From assembly GCA_011391115.1 (NCBI GenBank), contig JAABRC010000062.1, forward strand, positions 1 to 8,539: a DNA stretch of 8,539 nucleotides, in the 5' to 3' direction. Each line of letters starts with the position of its first letter. Positions within the stretch are counted from its first letter, which is position 1. Below are positions 1 to 5,166 of this stretch, piece by piece. A program made the position numbers and the translations under genes. Source of the stretch: Candidatus Egaibacter danicus. Its GTDB lineage: Bacteria; Pseudomonadota; Gammaproteobacteria; Burkholderiales; Burkholderiaceae. A model generated the notes under the pieces. The model searched no databases. It had not been told where the DNA came from and saw only the letters and a list, made by a program, of their open reading frames with translations.

Positions 1-223
1 CCCCAGCCTGGTGGGGGGCATCAGCACGTTGCTGAAGGACTTGAACCGCCAACCGGCTGGTACCAAGAAGAGTAGTTTTGTGGTCATCGAACACAACATG
101 GACTTTGTGATGGACCTGTGCCACCGCATCATGGTGATGGTGGAGGGCAAGGTGATGGCCATTGGCACACCGGAAGAGATTCGTGGCAACAAACAAGTGC
201 TCGACGCATACCTGGGAGCCTGA
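1..223 (+). CDS. livG: Branched-chain amino acid-type ABC transporter ATP-binding protein LivG, 3' end (partial)
   Basis: This is the C-terminal part of a cytoplasmic ATPase subunit; the 5' end lies outside the window. The frame is open from base 2 (first residues PSL) to TGA at 221-223. The visible part holds the switch-region histidine in VVIEHNMDF (His codon 92-94), followed by the LivG-type end CHRIMVMVEGKVMAIGTPEEI and a final AYLG. Walker A, the ABC signature and Walker B would be upstream. In the LivFGHMK family LivG pairs with LivF to power two membrane subunits fed by a periplasmic binding protein. The EHN motif fits LivG, whereas LivF has EQN at this place, as the next gene does. 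The substrate cannot be read from the ATPases; the downstream genes suggest an aromatic or hydroaromatic acid rather than an amino acid (inference). Confidence 0.88.
   Translation, partial: PSLVGGISTLLKDLNRQPAGTKKSSFVVIEHNMDFVMDLCHRIMVMVEGKVMAIGTPEEIRGNKQVLDAYLGA
214..218 (+). promoter_or_regulatory. Shine-Dalgarno site of livF
   Basis: GGGAG lies inside the last codons of livG, 7 nt before the ATG at 226. It decides the livF start: the frame is also open upstream to an ATG at 118, but that stretch overlaps livG and has no such site. The arrangement suggests translational coupling of livG and livF. Confidence 0.6.
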
Positions 224-225
224 AC

Positions 226-969
226 ATGACAACCTGTATTGAATTTGACGACGTGGTGGCGGGTTACAAGGATTTCATGATCCTGAACAACCTGAGCTTC
301 AAGGCGGCGACGGGTTCCATCACCCTGCTGCTAGGCCCCAATGGCGCGGGCAAATCGACGGTGCTGAAAACCCTGTTCGGGTTGCTCAAACCGCGTCAAG
401 GTCGCATCCTGCTGGATGGCCAGAGCGTCGCGGGAGCTACGCAGAAAGAGTTGCTCGCCAAAGGCATCGCTTTTGTGCCGCAAGGCCGCAACCTGTTTGG
501 CCAATTGTCGGTTTACCAGAACCTCGAACTGGGCGGCATCACGCTGGGTATGAAGACCACGCATGAACGCATCCCCGAAGTGCTGGAGTTTTTCCCGCGG
601 GTGAAGCAGCGCATGAATTCCATGGCATCTGCGCTGTCGGGTGGCGAGCAGAAGCAGCTGGAGATTGGCCGGGCACTGTTGTTGCGCCCCAAGGTGATCC
701 TGATTGACGAGCCGTCCATTGGTCTGTCGCCTCTGGTGGTGCACGACGTGTTCAGGCTGCTTCGCAAACTGGCGGACCAGGGAACCACTGTGCTGATGGT
801 GGAGCAAAATGTCAAAAGCGCGCTCAAAATCTCTGATGAAGCGATCGCGCTGGAGTCCGGGCGGCTGGTGTTGCAAAAGCCGGCGTCCGAACTGCTGGCA
901 GACCCGAACATCGAGCGTCTGTTCCTGGGTGGCGCACATGCGGCTGCACCGGCGGCAGCGACGGTCTGA
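226..969 (+). CDS. livF: Branched-chain amino acid-type ABC transporter ATP-binding protein LivF
   Basis: Second ATPase of the same importer, 247 aa, slightly longer than typical LivF. Visible motifs are Walker A GPNGAGKST (residues 37-45), the Q-loop Gln86 in FVPQGRNLF, the ABC signature LSGGEQ (137-142), and Walker B VILIDEP (157-163) with catalytic Glu162. The C-terminal switch reads MVEQNV, with Gln where most ABC ATPases have His; this is normal for LivF. The last ~15 residues are Ala-rich (AHAAAPAAATV) and look like a non-conserved tail. The start is ATG 226, 2 nt after the livG stop. Homologous importers carry branched-chain amino acids, amides, urea or aromatic acids; placement before a dehydroshikimate dehydratase and a pcaB-like gene favours an aromatic or hydroaromatic acid here (inference). 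Confidence 0.93.
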   Translation: MTTCIEFDDVVAGYKDFMILNNLSFKAATGSITLLLGPNGAGKSTVLKTLFGLLKPRQGRILLDGQSVAGATQKELLAKGIAFVPQGRNLFGQLSVYQNLELGGITLGMKTTHERIPEVLEFFPRVKQRMNSMASALSGGEQKQLEIGRALLLRPKVILIDEPSIGLSPLVVHDVFRLLRKLADQGTTVLMVEQNVKSALKISDEAIALESGRLVLQKPASELLADPNIERLFLGGAHAAAPAAATV

Positions 970-995
970 CCTGGCTGCACTTTTGACTATTGAAT

Positions 996-1000
996 AGGGA
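996..1000 (+). promoter_or_regulatory. Shine-Dalgarno site of the HPPD-like gene
   Basis: AGGGA lies 9 nt before the ATG at 1010, in the 40-nt gap after livF. An in-frame ATG at 1025 (residue 6) has no comparable site, so 1010 is preferred. The gap holds no terminator hairpin, so read-through from livF is expected. Confidence 0.5.
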
Positions 1001-1009
1001 AACAACAGG

Positions 1010-1900
1010 ATGAATGCAAACAACATGGCCCGCACCGTCGTTGCAGACCGCGAAGAAATTGTCGAAGGCCCCAACCCGCTGGGGCTGGAAGGCATCGAGT
1101 TCATCGAATATGCCACGTCCAAACCCCAGGCACTGGGGCAGGTGCTGGAGACCATGGGCTTCCGGCCGGTGGCGCGCCATCGCTCGCGCGAGGTGCTGTT
1201 GTACCGCCAGGGGGACATCAACATCATCGTCAACGCGCATTCCAGTGGAACCGCGTTGACCGAGAAGCCGGTGATTGCTGCCGTTGCGCTGCGTGTGCGT
1301 GATGCGGGGGCAGCATACCGTCGTGCGCTGGAGCGCGGCGCCTGGGCTGTGCCGGTGCATGTGGAAGTGATGGAGCTGAACATTCCAGCCGTTCATGGTG
1401 TGGGCACCAGCCGCATCTACTTTGTGGATCGGCACAAGGAGTTTTCCATCTACGACGTGGACTTCACGCCCATCCCCACGGTGGACCAACGCCCCCCAGC
1501 GATTGCGGGCCTGCATTTCTTTGGCATCGTCCAGTACATCGGCAACGACCGGACCGAAGACTGGACCGAGTTTTATTCAGCCCTGTTTGGCTTCTCTGCC
1601 TTGCCAGCAGAAGAGCGTTTTGGCATTTTGCCCAAGGGCCGGATTCTTCGCAGCCCGTGCAACAGCTTCTACCTGCAACTGATCGAGCCCGAGCCGGGCG
1701 TGCTGGATGTGGAGGACGACGAGTGCCTGCAGCGCATGGGTCTGGGAACGCCGGATGTGCAGGCGACGGTCGCGCAGTTGCGGCAACGTGGCGTGGAGTT
1801 TGTGGCGTCCAAGGGGGCGCAGCTGGACAGCCGCGGTGCATTAACCCGCACAGTCATGGGCAGTGTGATGTTCGAACTCGTTCATGATGAGCGGAGCTAA
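1010..1900 (+). CDS. 4-hydroxyphenylpyruvate dioxygenase-like (VOC fold) protein, probably not a dioxygenase
   Basis: A 296-aa protein clearly related to HPPD. The N-terminal half (about residues 22-152) matches the HPPD pattern: NPLGLEGIEFIEY, RHRSREVLLYRQGDINIIVN, MELNIPAV and FSIYDVDF. The second VOC half (about 165-292) ends VMGSVMFELV, equivalent to the HPPD end with the metal-binding Glu, here Glu289. Two of the three iron ligands appear lost: the His of the DHLTHNV region aligns with Ile173 (AGLHFFGIVQYIG), and the His of the GIQHVAF region aligns with Arg242 (CLQRMGL). The protein is also about 60 aa shorter than bacterial HPPD and lacks the region between those elements. True HPPD activity in tyrosine breakdown is therefore unlikely. 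In pseudomonad QuiC an HPPD-like domain is fused behind a dehydroshikimate dehydratase barrel; that barrel is encoded 6 nt downstream here. A partner or accessory subunit of that enzyme is the favoured reading (inference). Databases may label it HPPD. Confidence 0.8.
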   Translation: MNANNMARTVVADREEIVEGPNPLGLEGIEFIEYATSKPQALGQVLETMGFRPVARHRSREVLLYRQGDINIIVNAHSSGTALTEKPVIAAVALRVRDAGAAYRRALERGAWAVPVHVEVMELNIPAVHGVGTSRIYFVDRHKEFSIYDVDFTPIPTVDQRPPAIAGLHFFGIVQYIGNDRTEDWTEFYSALFGFSALPAEERFGILPKGRILRSPCNSFYLQLIEPEPGVLDVEDDECLQRMGLGTPDVQATVAQLRQRGVEFVASKGAQLDSRGALTRTVMGSVMFELVHDERS

Positions 1901-1906
1901 GCCATC

Positions 1907-2800
1907 ATGAGCCAGTTTGAAGGCAATATTGACGATTTCGGGATGGACACCATCTCGCTGGCAGGCCCGCTCAAGGGCAAGCTGGATGCGATTCGCGGCG
2001 CCGGGTTTTCGCAGGTGATGCTGCTGGCTCGGGATCTGGTTCAGCACCCCAGCGGCTGGCAGGCTGCGGTGCAGGAAGTCAAGGACAGTGGCCTGCGTGT
2101 GACCGGTTTCCAGGTGCTGCGCGACTTTGAAGGTTTGTCGGGTCACTTGCACGAATACAAGATCGACATCGCCAAATCGATGCTGGAGATGTGCCATGCC
2201 CTGGGTTGTGGCGTGATGCTGGCGTGTTCGTCTACGTCTACCCACGCGACGGGTGAAACATCGGCCTTGGTGCGTGACCTGCGCAAGCTGGCGATGCTGG
2301 CGATTCCGATGAACATCAAAATAGCGTTTGAAGCGCTGTCGTGGGGTCGTACCATCAATGAGTTTCCGCAGGCTTGGGACATCATCTCGCAAGCCGATAT
2401 GCCCAACCTCGGGTTGGGATTTGATTCGTTCCATATGTTCGCGACCAAGACCCCACTGGACGAACTGGAAATGCTGGACCCGGACAAGATTTTCCTGGTG
2501 CAGCTGGCAGATTTCATGTGGAATGAAATCAAGACGGTGGAAGAACGCATCAGCACCGCGCGCACCTTTCGTGTGTTTCCCGGAGAAGGCGTGCACAGTG
2601 AGGCGCTGGCCGAATTGGCGTTGAAGTTGCACCAGATGGGTTACCGTGGCGACTACAGCTTTGAAGTGTTCAATGACGACTATCAGCAGATGCCGCTGGC
2701 GACTGTCGCCCAGCGTGCGCGCAGGTCGGCATTGTGGCTGGGCGAGGGCGTGTTGCGTCGTTCGGTGCCGTTGCCCAATCAGATCCGGTTGCGGCGGTGA
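1907..2800 (+). CDS. quiC: 3-dehydroshikimate dehydratase-like TIM-barrel protein (sugar phosphate isomerase/epimerase family)
   Basis: A 297-aa protein of the xylose-isomerase-like TIM-barrel family. It probably converts 3-dehydroshikimate to protocatechuate, linking quinate/shikimate use to aromatic ring cleavage. The metal site of the QuiC/AsbF-type enzymes can be followed: Glu142 in IAFEALSWGRTINEF, Asp173 and His176 in GLGFDSFHMF, Gln199 in FLVQLADF, and Glu253 in YSFEVFNDDY. The FEALSWGR, DSFH, QLAD and EVFND blocks resemble the N-terminal domain of Pseudomonas QuiC more than generic epimerases or hydroxypyruvate isomerase. Unlike that protein it has no C-terminal HPPD-like domain; an HPPD-like protein is encoded just upstream. 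The start is ATG 1907, 6 nt after the previous stop, with GGAG at 1893-1896 as a usable Shine-Dalgarno site. No signal peptide is seen, so it should be cytoplasmic. The family is certain; the exact substrate is inferred from motifs and neighbours. Confidence 0.78.
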   Translation: MSQFEGNIDDFGMDTISLAGPLKGKLDAIRGAGFSQVMLLARDLVQHPSGWQAAVQEVKDSGLRVTGFQVLRDFEGLSGHLHEYKIDIAKSMLEMCHALGCGVMLACSSTSTHATGETSALVRDLRKLAMLAIPMNIKIAFEALSWGRTINEFPQAWDIISQADMPNLGLGFDSFHMFATKTPLDELEMLDPDKIFLVQLADFMWNEIKTVEERISTARTFRVFPGEGVHSEALAELALKLHQMGYRGDYSFEVFNDDYQQMPLATVAQRARRSALWLGEGVLRRSVPLPNQIRLRR

Positions 2801-2803
2801 TTG

Positions 2804-3997
2804 ATGAGCAGTATTTTCGAGGGTTTCCTGTCCTCATCTGAAGGCTTGCAGGCGTTCGGGGATCGCTCGTTTGTGCAGGCGATGCTGCAGTTTGAGGCGT
2901 CACTGGCCCGGGCACAGGCTGCCGTCGGGCTGATTCCCGAATCATCGGCCCAATCCATCATTGGGACCTGCAAGGTCGATCTGTTTGACACGGCAAAGAT
3001 CGTGCGTGAGAGCGCACGTGCCGGTAGTCTGGCCATTCCGCTGGTGAAAAGCCTGAAGGAAACGGTGGGCTTGTTCAACCCGGCTGCTGTGGCACACGTT
3101 CATTTCGGTTGCACCAGTCAGGACGCGATTGACACTGCCATGGCTCTGGTTACTCGGGACGCGCTGGATTTGATCGAGGCCGACGTGAGCAAGGCCGTGA
3201 GCGCGCTGCTGGAACTGGGTGCTCTGCATGCCCACACCCCCGTGCTGGCACGCACGTTGATGCAGCCCGCGTCACTGACCAGTTTTGGCTTCAAGTGCAT
3301 GGGCTGGGCTGCACCGCTCCGGCGCAGCCTGCAGCGACTGCGCGTTGCGCGGCCAAACGCCCTGAAATTACAGCTGGGTGGCACGGTGGGCACCCTGTCA
3401 GCGATGAATGGCAAAGGGGCACGCGTCAGTGAACTGATGGCGAAAGACCTGAAGCTGACAGCGCCCCAGATGTCGTGGCATACGCAGCGCGATGAATGGG
3501 TTGCGCTGGGTTGTGAGCTGGGCCTGCTGACGGGTAGCCTGGGAAAAATCGCCCGGGATATTGTCCTGATGAGTCAGGCTGAGGTGGGCGAAGTGGCCGA
3601 ACCGGTGGAGCCTGGCCGTGGAGGGCCGTCCAACATGCCGCACAAGCACAACCCGGTGGCGTCGATGGTGGCCATCGCGGCATCGCAGCGTGTCCCCCAG
3701 CGTGTAGCGGCCCTGCTGGCCGTGATGCCACAAGAGCATGAACGTGCGCTGGGCGCCTGGCAGGCCGAGCTGGCCGAATGGCCTCAACTTGTCATATCAG
3801 CCCACGGCAGCGCGCGTGCGCTGGCTCAGGCCCTGCCGGGTCTGCAGGTCGATGCCCACAGGATGCGGGGAAACCTTGATGCGGTGCGGGCCACGTTGAC
3901 CAAGGCGACCGCAGATGAGTGGTTTCATCCGGGTCTGGCCAAACACGCCGGTGAACTGGCGCTGGCGCAATTGCAGTTGATGCGTGAACCGCTCTAG
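2804..3997 (+). CDS. pcaB: 3-carboxy-cis,cis-muconate cycloisomerase-like protein (fumarase/aspartase superfamily)
   Basis: A 397-aa enzyme of the fumarase/adenylosuccinate-lyase superfamily. PcaB lactonises 3-carboxy-cis,cis-muconate in the beta-ketoadipate branch after 3,4-cleavage of protocatechuate. Conserved blocks in order: HFGCTSQDAIDTA (100-112), HAHTPVLARTLMQ (142-154) followed by TSFGFK (159-164), QLGGTVGTL (190-198), and the signature loop GPSNMPHKHNP (274-284). The FGCTSQD, RTLMQ and QLGGTVGTL blocks fit PcaB better than PurB or ArgH. In the loop, Pro275 replaces the first Ser of the usual GSSxMP; Ser276 remains. It is shorter than the ~450-aa Pseudomonas enzyme, but PcaB lengths vary. 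ATG 2804 is chosen over TTG 2801, which directly abuts the preceding stop (2798-2800). The Shine-Dalgarno is weak, so translation is probably coupled to the upstream gene. No pcaGH or pcaCD is in the window, so the pathway role is inferred; an unrelated lyase of the same fold remains possible. Confidence 0.82.
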   Translation: MSSIFEGFLSSSEGLQAFGDRSFVQAMLQFEASLARAQAAVGLIPESSAQSIIGTCKVDLFDTAKIVRESARAGSLAIPLVKSLKETVGLFNPAAVAHVHFGCTSQDAIDTAMALVTRDALDLIEADVSKAVSALLELGALHAHTPVLARTLMQPASLTSFGFKCMGWAAPLRRSLQRLRVARPNALKLQLGGTVGTLSAMNGKGARVSELMAKDLKLTAPQMSWHTQRDEWVALGCELGLLTGSLGKIARDIVLMSQAEVGEVAEPVEPGRGGPSNMPHKHNPVASMVAIAASQRVPQRVAALLAVMPQEHERALGAWQAELAEWPQLVISAHGSARALAQALPGLQVDAHRMRGNLDAVRATLTKATADEWFHPGLAKHAGELALAQLQLMREPL

Positions 3998-4008
3998 TCG
4001 ATTTCAGC

Positions 4009-4419
4009 ATGACAGCGCCCCGCACGCTTGAAATCAGGGAGTCTGAGGTCGAGATTTCTGCGATTCGTGCGCAGGGTGCAGGTGGGCAGAACGTCAACAA
4101 GGTTTCCAGCGCAATTCACTTGCGCTTTGATATTGCGGCGTCCAGCCTGCCGGATGACGTGAAGGCCCGGCTGCTGGCGCTGCGTGACGGTCGCATCACG
4201 CAGGAAGGTGTGCTGGTGATCAAAGCCCAAAGCCACCGCACGCAGGACATGAACAAGCTGGACGCGTTTGCCCGTTTGCATGAGCTGGTGAACAGCGTTG
4301 CCCAGCCGCCCAAGACGAGGCGCCACACCAAACCTACCTACAGCTCGAAGCAGCGTCGGCTGGAGGGCAAAAGCCAGCGATCAGAAACCAAAGCACTCAG
4401 AGGGCGGGTGAGGGTTTAG
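4009..4419 (+). CDS. arfB: Alternative ribosome-rescue factor ArfB (YaeJ-type peptidyl-tRNA hydrolase)
   Basis: A 136-aa protein of the class I release-factor-like family that rescues ribosomes stalled on mRNAs lacking a stop codon, by hydrolysing peptidyl-tRNA. The catalytic GGQ motif is at residues 25-27 within RAQGAGGQNVNKV, the position expected for ArfB, and there is no codon-recognition domain as in RF1/RF2. The C-terminal tail from about residue 103 is strongly basic (RRHTKPTYSSKQRRLEGKS and onward). In ArfB this tail enters the empty mRNA channel of the small subunit. The length matches E. coli YaeJ (about 140 aa). It starts 11 nt after pcaB with no clear Shine-Dalgarno, and its function is unrelated to the genes before it, so co-transcription is probably incidental. 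Its stop overlaps the stop of the convergent aldolase gene by 4 nt. Confidence 0.93.
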   Translation: MTAPRTLEIRESEVEISAIRAQGAGGQNVNKVSSAIHLRFDIAASSLPDDVKARLLALRDGRITQEGVLVIKAQSHRTQDMNKLDAFARLHELVNSVAQPPKTRRHTKPTYSSKQRRLEGKSQRSETKALRGRVRV

Positions 4420-5156
4420 CGGCCGGATGGCGGAGGCAACATGCGCCGCAGCGCTTCAAAGAACAGGTCAGACTGCTCCCGCTCTCCCTGAATCTGCGCG
4501 GCTACATGAGCGGCTAGCGTCGCATTCACGGGTACCAGCGGCCGGCCGGTGGATGCCGCAATCACCTGATGAACGCAGGCACGTTCCAGGTAATACAAGT
4601 CGTCATAGGCCCAGGCCATGCTGGGTCCCGCCACGATCACGCCGTGGTTACCCAAAAACGCAATGTCCTTACCCAGCATTGCGCGCGCGATGCGTTCACC
4701 TTCGACGTTATCCAGTGCCAGCCCGTTGTACTGGGCATCAATGGCGATACGCCCGAGGAATCGCATGGCGTTTTGACTGAGCGTAGGATCCAGCCCGCGG
4801 TCGGCCGTCAGCGTGAGCGCAGTGGCATAGGGCATGTGCGTGTGCAGCACGACGGCGTGCCCGGTGATCTGGTGAACCGCGGCGTGAATGAACAGGGCTG
4901 TAGGCTCAACGCGATGACGGCCCTCAAGAACGTTGCCTTTGGCGTCAATCAGCACGATGTCATCGGGGCCGATTTCGCTCCAGTGCAAACCGCGCGGGTT
5001 AATCAGATAGCGCTCAGATCCATCGGGCAATGCCACGCTGAAATGGTTGCAGACGCCTTCGGACAGGCCATGATGCGCGGCGGCACGCAAAGCCAATGCG
5101 AGGTCCTCCCGCAGGGTTTTCAGTATGGTTTCGGTCATCGATGGCTTGTTGGTCAT
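4416..5156 (-). CDS. Class II aldolase/adducin family protein
   Basis: A 246-aa cytoplasmic protein of the class II aldolase/adducin N-terminal fold. This family includes L-fuculose- and L-ribulose-phosphate-handling enzymes, and many members have unknown substrates. By comparison with fuculose-phosphate aldolase the zinc ligands are His105 and His107 (LHTHMPYA) and His171 (LGNHGVIV), with Glu84 (RVEPTALFIHAAV) as the catalytic acid/base. SEGVCNHFSV (32-41) and INPRGLHWSEI (52-62) match the phosphate/substrate-binding loops. The metal site looks complete, so an active enzyme is likely. The start is ATG at 5154-5156, 10 nt after the gcvP stop; Met7 is an alternative, and neither has a good Shine-Dalgarno, so coupling to gcvP translation is likely. 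An open stretch extends upstream to 5222 but only overlaps the end of gcvP. The substrate, and any link to glycine/serine metabolism, cannot be told from the sequence. Confidence 0.85.
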   Translation of the reverse strand: MTNKPSMTETILKTLREDLALALRAAAHHGLSEGVCNHFSVALPDGSERYLINPRGLHWSEIGPDDIVLIDAKGNVLEGRHRVEPTALFIHAAVHQITGHAVVLHTHMPYATALTLTADRGLDPTLSQNAMRFLGRIAIDAQYNGLALDNVEGERIARAMLGKDIAFLGNHGVIVAGPSMAWAYDDLYYLERACVHQVIAASTGRPLVPVNATLAAHVAAQIQGEREQSDLFFEALRRMLPPPSGR

Positions 5157-5166
5157 GACAGGGTAC

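Noticed and set aside
987..997. Perfect palindrome CTATTGAATAG between livF and the HPPD-like gene, considered as an operator or terminator
   Set aside because: The arms are only 5 bp, the spacer is 1 nt, there is no T-run, and part of it overlaps the ribosome-binding region. It is too weak to call.
331..1383. Long open frame on the minus strand across livF and the HPPD-like gene
   Set aside because: It lies opposite two genes with clear family motifs. Its translation is Arg/His/Ser-rich without any recognisable motif, as expected for the antisense of GC-rich coding DNA.
1010..1900. Calling this gene hpd (true 4-hydroxyphenylpyruvate dioxygenase)
   Set aside because: Two of three iron ligands appear to be replaced, the protein is about 60 aa short, and the neighbours belong to dehydroshikimate/protocatechuate metabolism, not tyrosine breakdown.
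1841..2632. 263-codon open frame on the minus strand opposite the dehydratase-like gene
   Set aside because: The plus strand carries intact metal-site motifs. The antisense translation is rich in His, Gln and Arg and has no family features.
2801..2803. TTG as the start codon of the pcaB-like gene
   Set aside because: It abuts the previous stop and leaves no room for a ribosome site. The ATG immediately after is the simpler choice.
2804..3997. Adenylosuccinate lyase (purB) or argininosuccinate lyase for the fumarase-superfamily gene
   Set aside because: The FGCTSQD, RTLMQ and QLGGTVGTL blocks and the neighbouring dehydratase-like gene fit PcaB better; no purine or arginine gene is nearby.
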